NCBI RefSeq assembly: GCF_000020145.1
Contig: NC_010644.1
Coordinates: 124,001-188,000, forward strand
Direction of reading: 5' to 3'
DNA length: 64,000 bases
From: Elusimicrobium minutum Pei191
GTDB lineage: Bacteria; Elusimicrobiota; Elusimicrobia; Elusimicrobiales; Elusimicrobiaceae
The translations under genes and the position numbers were made by a program. Below the pieces are notes generated by a model, which was not told where the DNA came from, did not search any database, and worked only from the letters and a program-made list of their open reading frames with translations. Each line of letters starts with the position of its first letter. Positions within the stretch are counted from its first letter, which is position 1. Shown piece by piece: positions 53,733 to 61,767 of the stretch.

Positions 53733-55874
53733 TTAGAAAGATTTTGGTTCAGTACCTTTTTTGAATGCTTCCAAAAATTTTGTTCTGTCCGTAGGTTGGG
53801 CCAGTTTGCCTGTAACGGGGTTTATATAAACAAATGAAATACCTTCCGGAACGGGGAAGTCTAAAGGTTCTTCATCTTTTAAAATGACTTCCATAATATC
53901 AGTCCACCACGGCCCAACACTTCCGCCCCCCGTCCAACGCCCGTCTTTTTGTGAAGTATCGTCGTCATATCCCATCCAGGCCGCGGCGGCTGTTTGCGGC
54001 GTCATGCCTACAAACCAGGTGTCGCGGTGGTTTTGGCTGGTGCCTGTTTTGGCGGCTAAAGGTCTTTTTAATGTTCTGGCGGCGCCGGCGGTTCCTCTGT
54101 CGGTAACGCCTTTCATCATATTAATTAATAAATAGGAATCCTGCTGTGAAAACGCGCCCTGCTCATAAGGTATATGCTGTTCTAAAACACGTCCGTTAGC
54201 GTCAACAACTTTTTCTATAAAATAATTTTCCGTATGAATGCCGTTATTGCCAAATGTGGACATTGCGCTTAAAAGTTCTTCAAGCGTAACGGCTGATACG
54301 CCCAAAGCAAGCGCCGGCACTGGGGCCAAGTTGCTTTTTATGCCCGCTTTTCTGGCAACGCTTATCACATTGCCTATGCCGATAGCGTCAATTAAGTTAA
54401 CGGCTACAAGATTTTTAGATTTTTCCAAAGCGCTTCTTAAAGTTACCCAGCCTGAAGAGCGCCCGCCCATATTTTGAGGCACCCAAACTGAAAAACTTTT
54501 GCTTGAAATAAAGGACTGGCCCGCCAAAGAAAGAGAGTACTGGTCCTCTTCCTCGTCAAAGGTACGCCAGTTCTTGCCGTCAAAATAAAATAATGTCGGC
54601 AAATCTTTTACTAAAGTGGCCGGGGTATAATTTTTTTGTAAGGCCGCCATCCACACAAAAGGCTTAAAGCTCGAACCGGGCTGCCTTTTTGATTGTGTAG
54701 CCCTGTTAAAACGTGATTCGGAATAATCGCGCCCGCCTATTAAAACGCGTACAGCGCCTGTTTTAACGTCGCGCACTATAAAGCTGCCCTGCAGCCTTGG
54801 GTAATTGGTCAGGTCCGGCTCTGTGGGTTCAACAGGCTCGCCGTCTTCCGTAGTTTCAACGTTTTCGTCGCTAAATTCAGGAATATCAATGCCAAGCCCT
54901 TTTGCTATTTTTAAATCATACTCATGAAGCTTTTTCTCCATAAGTTCTTCCGCAGCGGTTTGTTTTTCAATATCAATAGTGGTGTAGATGCTAAGGCCAG
55001 CTTTCCAAAGCACATCCATGCCGTACTTTGGTTCTAAATATCTTCTTATATGCTCAATAAAATACTGTCCGGGTTTATCTTTTTCTTCGGGCGCTTTTTC
55101 TGGCAGAGGCTCTTCCATAGCTAAGGCGGCTTCTTCTTCTGTAATAAAACCTTGTTCCTGCATAACTTTTAAAACAAGTCTTCTTCTTTCAAGCGCTCTG
55201 TCCGGGCTGGAGAACGGGTTGTAGCGTTCAGGCGCGGGTATTACGCCTACTAAAAGGGCCGATTCCGCCAGCGACAAATCCTGCAGTTCTTTATTAAAAT
55301 ATTTTTTTGCGGCCGCTTTAATGCCGTAAGCCCCGCGACCGAAGTAAATTTCATTTAAATAAAGCTGCAAAATTTCATACTTGCTAAAGCGGTTTTCTAT
55401 TTGAACGGCTAAAATAATTTCTCTTATTTTTCTTATAATCTTTTTTTCTTTGCTTAAAAAGACGCCTCTGGAAAGCTGCTGCGTTAAGGTGGAGCCGCCC
55501 TGCTTGGCCCTGGCTGTAAATAAATCATAAATCACGGCGCGCAGGGTGCCTTTTATAGAGAATCCGGGGTGTTCAAAAAAAGCCCTGTCTTCCATAGCGA
55601 TAACACCGTTCTGTATATCTACAGGGATTTCTTCCAAAGGTACCATACTGCGTTTTTCTATAGAAAATTCATGAATCAGCTTTTCATTAACATCGTAAAC
55701 TTTTGTAGAAAGCGAGGGGGTGTACTCCTCCATCTCATAAACGGGGGGAAGAGCGCTTAAAATATAGCGGGCAAAACACGCGAGGATAATAATTGAAATA
55801 AAAAGCGCGCCCAAAATAACATAAACAGCTGCTTTTGAACGGGCTAATTCTAAAAAAGTTTTTATAAATTTCAT
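53733..55874 (-). CDS. Class A penicillin-binding protein (PBP1A family)
   Basis: 713 residues. An N-terminal cytoplasmic tail and one TM anchor (about residues 18-40) precede the GT51 transglycosylase: EDRAFFEHPGFSIKG, GGSTLTQQLSR, and YLNEIYFGRGAYG. The transpeptidase has SxxK in GSSFKPF, SKN, and AKTGTSQNHRDTW (KTG). It both polymerises and cross-links peptidoglycan. It is followed by mfd (33-base gap). No clear Shine-Dalgarno precedes the ATG, but a small inverted repeat lies immediately upstream. Confidence 0.95.
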   Translation of the reverse strand: MKFIKTFLELARSKAAVYVILGALFISIIILACFARYILSALPPVYEMEEYTPSLSTKVYDVNEKLIHEFSIEKRSMVPLEEIPVDIQNGVIAMEDRAFFEHPGFSIKGTLRAVIYDLFTARAKQGGSTLTQQLSRGVFLSKEKKIIRKIREIILAVQIENRFSKYEILQLYLNEIYFGRGAYGIKAAAKKYFNKELQDLSLAESALLVGVIPAPERYNPFSSPDRALERRRLVLKVMQEQGFITEEEAALAMEEPLPEKAPEEKDKPGQYFIEHIRRYLEPKYGMDVLWKAGLSIYTTIDIEKQTAAEELMEKKLHEYDLKIAKGLGIDIPEFSDENVETTEDGEPVEPTEPDLTNYPRLQGSFIVRDVKTGAVRVLIGGRDYSESRFNRATQSKRQPGSSFKPFVWMAALQKNYTPATLVKDLPTLFYFDGKNWRTFDEEEDQYSLSLAGQSFISSKSFSVWVPQNMGGRSSGWVTLRSALEKSKNLVAVNLIDAIGIGNVISVARKAGIKSNLAPVPALALGVSAVTLEELLSAMSTFGNNGIHTENYFIEKVVDANGRVLEQHIPYEQGAFSQQDSYLLINMMKGVTDRGTAGAARTLKRPLAAKTGTSQNHRDTWFVGMTPQTAAAAWMGYDDDTSQKDGRWTGGGSVGPWWTDIMEVILKDEEPLDFPVPEGISFVYINPVTGKLAQPTDRTKFLEAFKKGTEPKSF

Positions 55875-55891
55875 ATATACTTAAAGTATAT
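55875..55891. repeat. AT-rich inverted repeat upstream of the PBP gene
   Basis: ATATACTT and AAGTATAT flank a single A (8+1+8). It abuts the PBP start codon, so it would lie in the leader or ribosome-binding region. It could be an operator or mRNA hairpin, or a chance repeat in AT-rich DNA. Confidence 0.4.
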
Positions 55892-55964
55892 AAAATGTAA
55901 AGGGTAAAAGGAAATTGTGTTAAATTGTAAAACCACGTTATTTAAACGGGGTTTTATATTGTTG

Positions 55965-56096
55965 TTATACGGCATGTTCTTTTAAATCGTAATAATTTAT
56001 ACTTTCGCTTGATGAGGCGGAATTTAAAACCCCATTTAAAGATTTTCAAACTTTGTTGCCTACGGTATTTATCTCATTCGCAAGGCCCTTAAACAT
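55965..56096 (-). pseudogene. Small remnant ORF with an in-frame TGA
   Basis: From ATG at 56096, 16 codons (MFKGLANEINTVGNKV) are followed by TGA at 56046-56048, after which the same frame stays open for 26 codons (KSLNGVLNSASSSESINY and on) and stops at 55965. The composition looks coding-like on both sides of the stop. No family is recognised. It may be a worn fragment of a gene. Confidence 0.3.
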
Positions 56097-56114
56097 AATC
56101 CTTTTTGATACAGC

Positions 56115-56466
56115 CTAATTATCAGGATAATATTCCAATGTAAATATATAGAGTTTTGAAAATTGTGCAAGGCCGTTATCTGTAAGCAGTCTATACGTAT
56201 ATTTGTTGTTAATTTTACAATGTGTTGCGCTGTAATCGGTGTTGTCTGTACCAGAAAATTCAATATCTAAATCATTAAAAAAGGAAGCGTAATAGCCTGT
56301 AGCCAAAAAACATCTTGCGTTAGAGGCCTTGCGTTCTTATAAGAGGCATCATACCGGCGGCTTTGTTTTTTCCAACGGCTGCGGTATATTGCGGTAAAGC
56401 GATAGCCGTAAGTATGCCTATAATAGACACAACTACTAAAAACTCAATTAACATAAATCCTTTTTA
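56115..56466 (-). pseudogene. Type IV pilin pseudogene
   Basis: The pilin N-terminus G-FMLIEFLVVVSIIGILTAI is readable from 56460 to about 56396, but the codons just before it are TAA AAA, so there is no start or leader. The N-terminal frame stops after MPLIRTQGL. The C-terminal pilin part resumes in another frame with RCFLATGYYASFFNDLDIEF and ends at a TAG at 56115. At least one frameshift or deletion plus loss of the leader make it non-functional. It lies directly downstream of lemA. Confidence 0.8.
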
Positions 56467-56482
56467 TGATATCTTCTTTTTA

Positions 56483-57031
56483 TTAAAAGTTTGTTTTTGG
56501 AGCTAAGCGTTCGTTTTGGTTTTCAAGTTCAAAAAATGTTTCCTCATTAAAATTAAAGAGCTTAGCCACTATATTTGTAGGGAAACGTGATACGGTATTA
56601 TTTAAATCACGCACGGAGCCGTTATAGTAACGGCGGGCCATTTGTATATTTTGCTCTATTTTGACAAGCTGGTTTTGTAATTCCAAAAAATTTTTGTCAG
56701 CCTTAAGCGGCGGGTATTGTTCGGAAAGCATAAAAATGCTTTTTATAGCCCCGGACAGTTTGGGTTCCGCCCCGCCTTTAGCCTGGGGCGAAACGGCTGT
56801 TTGCGCTATATTCCTTGCCGATACAACCGCCGTTAAAGTTTGCTGTTCGTGCCGGGCGTAAGCTTTAACGGTTTGTACTAAATTGTTTACTAAATCATAA
56901 CGTAATTTAAGCTGTACTAAAACACCGCTCCACGCTTCTTTAACTCTGTTGCGTAAAGATATCAGTTTGTTAAATATCAGCACGGCGGCTATTAACAAAA
57001 CAATAATTAAGATGAAAAATATTTTTATCAT
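56483..57031 (-). CDS. lemA: LemA-family protein
   Basis: 182 residues. A single N-terminal TM helix (about 2-22) is followed by the LemA signature: NRVKEAWSGVLVQLKLRYDL, then NLVQTVKAYARHEQQTL, and RRYYNGSVRDLNNTVSRFPT near the C-terminus. The cytoplasmic part is alpha-helical. The role in bacteria is not settled; it is frequently encoded with DUF2207 or TPM-domain proteins. Here the DUF2207 gene is 26 kb away. The pilin pseudogene lies 16 bases downstream on the same strand. Confidence 0.94.
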   Translation of the reverse strand: MIKIFFILIIVLLIAAVLIFNKLISLRNRVKEAWSGVLVQLKLRYDLVNNLVQTVKAYARHEQQTLTAVVSARNIAQTAVSPQAKGGAEPKLSGAIKSIFMLSEQYPPLKADKNFLELQNQLVKIEQNIQMARRYYNGSVRDLNNTVSRFPTNIVAKLFNFNEETFFELENQNERLAPKTNF

Positions 57032-57088
57032 ATTAATTCCTATTTAAATTATCCAGAAGGATATCATAAAATTGTTAAAAAAACAAAT

Positions 57089-57116
57089 AAAAAAGCCCTT
57101 TTAAAAGGGCTTTTTT
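57089..57116. terminator. Intrinsic terminator between lemA and the YtxH-domain gene
   Basis: AAAAAAGCCCTTTTAAAAGG and the rest of a perfect 28-base palindrome form a 14-bp stem with no fixed loop, ending in TTTTTT. It lies downstream of ytxH on the minus strand. Confidence 0.88.
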
Positions 57117-57127
57117 ATTTTAAACTT

Positions 57128-57406
57128 TTATTTACCTTCTTCTAAAACTGCTTCGGCTATATCTTCTTTTATTTGGTTAAGTTTTTTGCCGAGCTGTTTT
57201 TTCTTTTTATCTAATTTACGTTCAATTTCTTCTTTCAATTCCTCAAGGTTTTCTTTGCTTTCGTCTAGATTATCTTCCATCCAGTCTTTCAGTTTTTCCC
57301 TTGTGTCTTCACCTTTTTCAGGCGCCATTAAAAGGCCGGCGATAGCGCCAAGCGCTCCGCCAAGTAAAAAAGCCCCCAAAACTCCGAACCCGTTTCTGTC
57401 TGACAT
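57128..57406 (-). CDS. YtxH-domain protein
   Basis: 92 residues. A Gly/Ala-rich hydrophobic helix (about 8-27, GVLGAFLLGGALGAIAGLLM) followed by APEKGEDTREKLKDW is the YtxH pattern. The C-terminal 50 residues are highly charged and coiled-coil-like. Relatives in Bacillus are general-stress or envelope-associated proteins of unclear function. An AGGAGG-type site precedes the ATG. Probable own promoter on the minus strand at 57430-57457. Confidence 0.85.
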   Translation of the reverse strand: MSDRNGFGVLGAFLLGGALGAIAGLLMAPEKGEDTREKLKDWMEDNLDESKENLEELKEEIERKLDKKKKQLGKKLNQIKEDIAEAVLEEGK

Positions 57407-57429
57407 AAGCTGCCTCCTATTTTTATATA

Positions 57430-57457
57430 ATTATAGTATCGTATCTATAATGTCTAA
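57430..57457 (-). promoter_or_regulatory. Promoter of the YtxH-domain gene
   Basis: On the minus strand TTAGAC (57452-57457) is followed after 16 bases by TATAAT (57430-57435), 23 bases before the ATG. The divergent nfnB gene shares the intergenic region but no equally good pair is seen in its direction. Confidence 0.6.
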
Positions 57458-57501
57458 TTTAGTTTCATTATATCATTTAAATAACAAGAGGTATCCTTAA
57501 T

Positions 57502-58899
57502 ATGGCCAATCCTTCGGCCCCAAGACAAAAGGGCATAATCCAAACCCCTGAAGAGAGAGTTAAAAACTTTGACCCGGTTGTAAAAGGTTTAACGGCGCAG
57601 ACAGCTAAAGCTGAGGCGCAGCGCTGTTTAAACTGTAAAAACGCTAAATGTTCGGCCGCGTGCCCTGTGAACGTAAAAATACCGGAATTTATATCTTTGG
57701 TTTTAAAAGATGATATGGGCGGTGCGGCCAGTAAAATTATGGAAACAAGCCTTTTGCCCGCCATTTGCGGAAGGGTATGCCCGCAGGAAAACCATTGCGA
57801 AGGCGCCTGTATCCTTAACGGCAGATTTGAGCCAGTAGCCGTAGGACTTCTTGAAAGATATGTGGCTGACACGGCAAGAGAACAAGGCGTTTTAAAAGCG
57901 CCGGAACCGTCCGCATGGACAGGCAAAAGAGTAGCCTGTGTGGGCAGCGGGCCGTCATCACTTTCGGCGGCAGCGGAATTAAGAAGAGCAGGGCATGAAG
58001 TTGTTGTTTTTGAGGCTTTACACGATTATGGAGGAGTTTTAAGATACGGCATACCTTCTTTCAGATTACCCAGAGAAGTAATATCTAAAGAGGTGGAAAC
58101 CGTTCAGGCCATGGGCGTTGTTTTTGAGCGCGACGTGCTTGTAGGGGCTTCCGTTACAATAGAGGAGCTTAAAGAACAATTTGACGCTGTTTATATAGGA
58201 AGCGGCGCTGGATTGCCAACAATGGCGAATATTCCCGGTGAAAACAGCGTGGGCGTTTACAGCGCAAATGAATTTCTAACAAGAATAAATTTGTTAAAAG
58301 CCTATAAATTCCCGGAGGTGGACACTCCTGTTAACATAGGTAAAAGGGTGGCTGTTTTAGGCGGCGGCAACAGCGCTATGGACGCGGCGAGATGCGCTAT
58401 GCGTTTGGGTCCGGAAAGCGTTACTGTAGTTTACAGAAGAAGTTTGGAAGAAATGCCCGCAAGAGAAGAGGAAATACATAACGCTATGGAAGAGGGCATT
58501 AAATTTGAATTTTTAACCGTGCAGAAAGAAATTCTTGCCGATGAAAAAGGCCGTGTTAAAGGTTTGGTATGCACACGTAATGAACTTGGCGAGCCCGGCC
58601 CCGATGGTAGAAGAAAGCCTGTTTGCGTGCCGGGTTCGGAATTTACATTGGATGTTGATACCGTTATAGTGGCAATAGGGCAAAAGCCTAATCCTATTAT
58701 CCCAAAAAAAACAAAAGAACTTAAAGTTACTTCTAAAGGCGTTTTGGAAGCCACTGAATTTGGAGAAACTTCTTTAAAAGGCGTTTTCGCCGGCGGCGAT
58801 ATTATAAGAGGCGGGGCTACGGTTCTGCTGGCTATGAAAGACGGCATTATAGCCGCCCGTAAAATTAACGAATATTTGGGGGTTGGTAATGATTATTAA
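57502..58899 (+). CDS. nfnB: NfnB/GltD-like NADPH-binding flavoprotein subunit
   Basis: 465 residues. The N-terminal cysteine-rich part (RCLNCKNAKCSAACP, then GRVCPQENHCEGAC) binds Fe-S clusters. Two Rossmann folds follow: VGSGPSSLSAAAELRRAGH (FAD) and VLGGGNSAMDAARCAMRLG (NADPH). In the glutamate synthase small subunit these serve glutamate synthesis, but the next gene is NfnA-like, so the pair is more likely the NADH-dependent ferredoxin:NADP+ oxidoreductase (or a sulfide dehydrogenase). It balances NADH, NADPH and ferredoxin in fermenters. The stop overlaps the NfnA start by 11 bases. Confidence 0.85.
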   Translation: MANPSAPRQKGIIQTPEERVKNFDPVVKGLTAQTAKAEAQRCLNCKNAKCSAACPVNVKIPEFISLVLKDDMGGAASKIMETSLLPAICGRVCPQENHCEGACILNGRFEPVAVGLLERYVADTAREQGVLKAPEPSAWTGKRVACVGSGPSSLSAAAELRRAGHEVVVFEALHDYGGVLRYGIPSFRLPREVISKEVETVQAMGVVFERDVLVGASVTIEELKEQFDAVYIGSGAGLPTMANIPGENSVGVYSANEFLTRINLLKAYKFPEVDTPVNIGKRVAVLGGGNSAMDAARCAMRLGPESVTVVYRRSLEEMPAREEEIHNAMEEGIKFEFLTVQKEILADEKGRVKGLVCTRNELGEPGPDGRRKPVCVPGSEFTLDVDTVIVAIGQKPNPIIPKKTKELKVTSKGVLEATEFGETSLKGVFAGGDIIRGGATVLLAMKDGIIAARKINEYLGVGNDY

Positions 58900-59749
58900 T
58901 ACAGTTACGGACAAAAAGCAGCTTTCGCAAGATATAGCGCGTTTTGAAATTTATGCCCCTAAAATAGCCGCAAAAGCAAAGGCGGGGCAGTTTGTTATTA
59001 TAAAACATGACAGCGATAAAGAAGGAGAGAGAGTACCTGTTACTTTAGTTGACTGGGACGCGGACAAAGGAACCATTGTTGTTATTGTACAGGCAATAGG
59101 CAAATCAACCGCTATGTATAATAACCTTAAAACGGGGGACAGGTTTACATCTGTAGTCGGGCCTTTGGGAATGCCGGTGGAAATTAAAAATTACGGCACT
59201 GCTGCCGTTGTGGGAGGCGGCGTAGGCATAGCGGAAGTTTACCCCATAGCAAAAGCTTTAAAAGAAGCGGGCAATAAAGTAATTTCTGTTTTAGGTTGCA
59301 GGACAAAAGCGCTTCTTATTTTAGAAGAAGAGATGAAAAATCTTTCAGATATGACAATAGTGTCTACCGATGATGGAAGCTGCGGGGCTAAAGGTTTGGT
59401 TACTGACGCAATACAAAAACTTGTAGACGAAAGCAATAAAATAGACGTTGGTTTTATAATAGGCCCTATTCCAATGATGAAATTTACAAGTATTTTAATG
59501 TCTAAACTGGGTATAAAACCTTACGCCAGTTTAAACCCTATTTTACTTGACGGCACGGGTATGTGCGGATGCTGCAGGGTAACCGTAGGCGGTGAAGTTA
59601 AATTTGCTTGTGTCGACGGTCCTATGTTTGAGGGCGACTTGGTTGATTTTGATGAACTTTCCAGACGCACCGGCGAATATAAAGATAAAGAAAAACTAAG
59701 TTTTGACCTTTATAAGGAAAAACACATTTGCAAATCAGGTTTGCATTAA
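58889..59749 (+). CDS. nfnA: NfnA/SudB-like FAD/2Fe-2S subunit
   Basis: 287 residues. The ferredoxin-reductase-like core has an FAD-binding region and GGGVGIAEVYPIAKALKEAG for NAD(H). A C-terminal 2Fe-2S site is the Cys cluster of LDGTGMCGCCRVTVGGEVKF plus the later Cys in FACVDG, as in dihydroorotate dehydrogenase electron-transfer subunits. With the upstream subunit it forms the Nfn-type flavin-bifurcating complex. I chose ATG 58889 over a TTG 6 bases upstream because a G-run sits at the right distance. It is 1 base from the next gene. Confidence 0.86.
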   Translation: MIINTVTDKKQLSQDIARFEIYAPKIAAKAKAGQFVIIKHDSDKEGERVPVTLVDWDADKGTIVVIVQAIGKSTAMYNNLKTGDRFTSVVGPLGMPVEIKNYGTAAVVGGGVGIAEVYPIAKALKEAGNKVISVLGCRTKALLILEEEMKNLSDMTIVSTDDGSCGAKGLVTDAIQKLVDESNKIDVGFIIGPIPMMKFTSILMSKLGIKPYASLNPILLDGTGMCGCCRVTVGGEVKFACVDGPMFEGDLVDFDELSRRTGEYKDKEKLSFDLYKEKHICKSGLH

Positions 59750-59750
59750 A

Positions 59751-60773
59751 ATGAATGAACAAGAACAAAAGCTGTTAAATGATTTGTTGAAAAAAACGGC
59801 AAGAACGCTTGAGTTAAGCGCTAAAGTTTTACCCTCAGGATTTAGGGAAACGTTTAGTATCGCTTACCTTGTATGCCGCTGCGCGGATACTGTTGCCGAT
59901 ACTGATTTAATAGATTTTGAAAGAAGGCTTTTTTGGATAGAACGTTTTCCTGATATTATTAACAAAAATAAATCCGGGGAAATAGAAAAAATAATTAAAG
60001 AAGTTTCTTCAGATTCTTTAAAGCAAAACGAAAGATTTCTTTTGCAAAAAATACCGTTTGTAGCCAAAATATACGGCATGCTTAATAAAGAAGATAAGGA
60101 ACTTGTTTTTGATATATTAAAAAAGGTGTGCGAAGGCATGTCTTTTGATTTAAAAACATTCAAGAAAGGCGGTCTTACCTGTTTAAAAACTAAGGAAGAA
60201 CTTGAATATTACTGTGATACCATGGGCGGCGCGCCCGGTGTTTTTTGGAGCAAGCTTATTTTAAAATATACGCCTGTGGCTTTAGATAAAGACTCTTTTA
60301 TTAATATGGGGCGCAATGTCGGCCGGGCTTTACAAATAGTAAATGTTTTGAGAGATATTAAAGAAGACCTAAATAACGGCAGGTGTTATTTTCCCGAAGA
60401 TGAATTAAGAACTGCCGGTGTTAAGCGGGAAGATTTGAAAAATAAAATACTATCCGAAGAATTGCTGGATGTTTTAAAAAAATGGATTGTTTGGGGCAGG
60501 GATAACATAGGTTCCGGCAGTGCTTTTTATAAAGCCATACCCGTAAAACAATGGCAAATAAGAATATCCGTAGCGTGGCCTATGCTGTGGAGCCTTGATA
60601 GTTTTATCTTGCTTCTTAAAGCACGAAATACTTTTGGAAATGAAAAAGCAAGAATATCCAAATTTAAAATTTATATTACTATTTTGTTAAGCCTCGGGTA
60701 TATTATTTCAAACAACTTTTTTGATTTTATGTTTTTCAGACGGGTTAAAAAAATAGATAGCTTGATTAAATAA
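59751..60773 (+). CDS. Squalene/phytoene synthase-family protein
   Basis: 340 residues. The first Asp-rich motif is DTVAD (D46 and D50) in AYLVCRCADTVADTD, and the second is RDIKEDL (D202 and D206) in VNVLRDIKEDLNNGRCYFP. These bind magnesium and the diphosphates during head-to-head coupling of prenyl chains. A hydrophobic C-terminal stretch suggests membrane association. It resembles squalene synthase more than phytoene synthase. The ATG at 59751 is chosen; the frame extends 16 codons upstream into NfnA. No other isoprenoid gene is nearby, so the product is unknown. The link to Nfn is only co-transcription. Confidence 0.85.
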   Translation: MNEQEQKLLNDLLKKTARTLELSAKVLPSGFRETFSIAYLVCRCADTVADTDLIDFERRLFWIERFPDIINKNKSGEIEKIIKEVSSDSLKQNERFLLQKIPFVAKIYGMLNKEDKELVFDILKKVCEGMSFDLKTFKKGGLTCLKTKEELEYYCDTMGGAPGVFWSKLILKYTPVALDKDSFINMGRNVGRALQIVNVLRDIKEDLNNGRCYFPEDELRTAGVKREDLKNKILSEELLDVLKKWIVWGRDNIGSGSAFYKAIPVKQWQIRISVAWPMLWSLDSFILLLKARNTFGNEKARISKFKIYITILLSLGYIISNNFFDFMFFRRVKKIDSLIK

Positions 60774-60801
60774 AAAACCCCCGCTTAAAGCGGGGGTTTT
60801 T
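60773..60801. terminator. Bidirectional intrinsic terminator
   Basis: AAAAACCCCCGCTT pairs with AAGCGGGGGTTTTT with a single-base centre. It separates the squalene-synthase-like gene from the convergent RDD genes. Confidence 0.93.
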
Positions 60802-60805
60802 AAAA

Positions 60806-61243
60806 CTATTTGTTTATGACAAGCGTTTGGGCTATTATATCGTGCAAAGCCTGCTTTTTTTGTGTAAAAGCCGCCATGATAAATCCTATCGCCAAAATAA
60901 TGACGGAAATAATTTTAGCAGCCGTTCTGCCTAAAGCGCGAAGGAAAGTTATTCTTTCCCCGTTAAGACCTGTTACTCTGATGCCAATTGATAATTTGCC
61001 GGGAGTTGCCTGCAGTTTTGAACTTTCAAATATTGCGAAGTATAAAAACCATATACTCAATCCGACAAGTGCGCCCGCAAAGCTTAGAGCCGCTTCGGCT
61101 TCTTGCGGGTTAATATTAAAAACAGCCATAAGTATGCCTAATAAAATGCCTATCATGAACCCGCATATAAAACTGGCTATAAAAACAATAAAATAGTCAA
61201 TTATATAAGCTAAAAATCTTTTCCAAAATCCAGCGTATGTCAT
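60806..61243 (-). CDS. RDD-family membrane protein, copy 1
   Basis: 145 residues with about 4 hydrophobic segments. The start MTYAGFWKRFLAYIIDYFIV is the RDD N-terminus (Arg then Asp in the first helix), and GKLSIGIRV and RALGRTAAKI follow, as in the Pfam RDD family. It ends with FTQKKQALHDIIAQTLVI. The function is unknown; some relatives act in sodium or proton exchange. It is 22 bases from the upstream paralog, sharing about the same layout, which indicates a tandem duplication. It ends next to the bidirectional terminator. Confidence 0.9.
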   Translation of the reverse strand: MTYAGFWKRFLAYIIDYFIVFIASFICGFMIGILLGILMAVFNINPQEAEAALSFAGALVGLSIWFLYFAIFESSKLQATPGKLSIGIRVTGLNGERITFLRALGRTAAKIISVIILAIGFIMAAFTQKKQALHDIIAQTLVINK

Positions 61244-61265
61244 GATTCCTCCGGTTTAGCCTTTA

Positions 61266-61688
61266 TTATTTTGCGTCAATAACAAGGGTTTTGGCTATTA
61301 TATCGTGCAAAGCTTGTTTTTGCTGCGTAAAAGCGGCCATAATAAAACCTATGTATATAATGGCTGCGGAAAGAATCTTGGAAGCTGATCTTATTGCGGC
61401 TGTTTTAAGGGGGATTCTGTTTCCGTTCATATCAACAACTTTAATGCCCATAGCTTTTTTACCTATAGTGGCCTGATCTTCCGAGCTTTCCTGATAAGCG
61501 AAATAGGCTATAAATACCGCTAATCCTATTATTAATGAAAGTAACGTAGCGATAGTTATAAGAGCCTGTGAGCCTGTAATAGCGGCTACAAAGCCTAATA
61601 CAAAACTGATAATCGTATCTATTAAGCCTATGATTATACCGTCAATAATATATGCCACTAACCTTCTCCAGAATGCTGAATATGCCAT
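61266..61688 (-). CDS. RDD-family membrane protein, copy 2
   Basis: 140 residues, the paralog of copy 1. MAYSAFWRRLVAYIIDGIII opens with the RDD pattern, followed by DQATIGKKAMGIKVVDMNGN and AAFTQQKQALHDIIAKTLVI, which closely matches the end of copy 1. Divergence is spread along the loops, so it is not a recent duplicate. It is upstream of copy 1 on the same transcript and may form a heteromer; that is inference. The gene is 79 bases from the AI-2E-like gene, so readthrough from the sensor-kinase operon is possible. Confidence 0.9.
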   Translation of the reverse strand: MAYSAFWRRLVAYIIDGIIIGLIDTIISFVLGFVAAITGSQALITIATLLSLIIGLAVFIAYFAYQESSEDQATIGKKAMGIKVVDMNGNRIPLKTAAIRSASKILSAAIIYIGFIMAAFTQQKQALHDIIAKTLVIDAK

Positions 61689-61767
61689 TTTTTCTCCTTT
61701 TGTTAACTGCGTTTTTTATAATTAAATACTTTAAATATCATATAAAAAGAAAAACGTGAAGTAAAGA

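Noticed and set aside
56046-56048. TGA as selenocysteine codon
   Set aside because: The frame is only 43 codons, no SECIS-like structure was evident, and no selenoprotein family fits. Decay is simpler.
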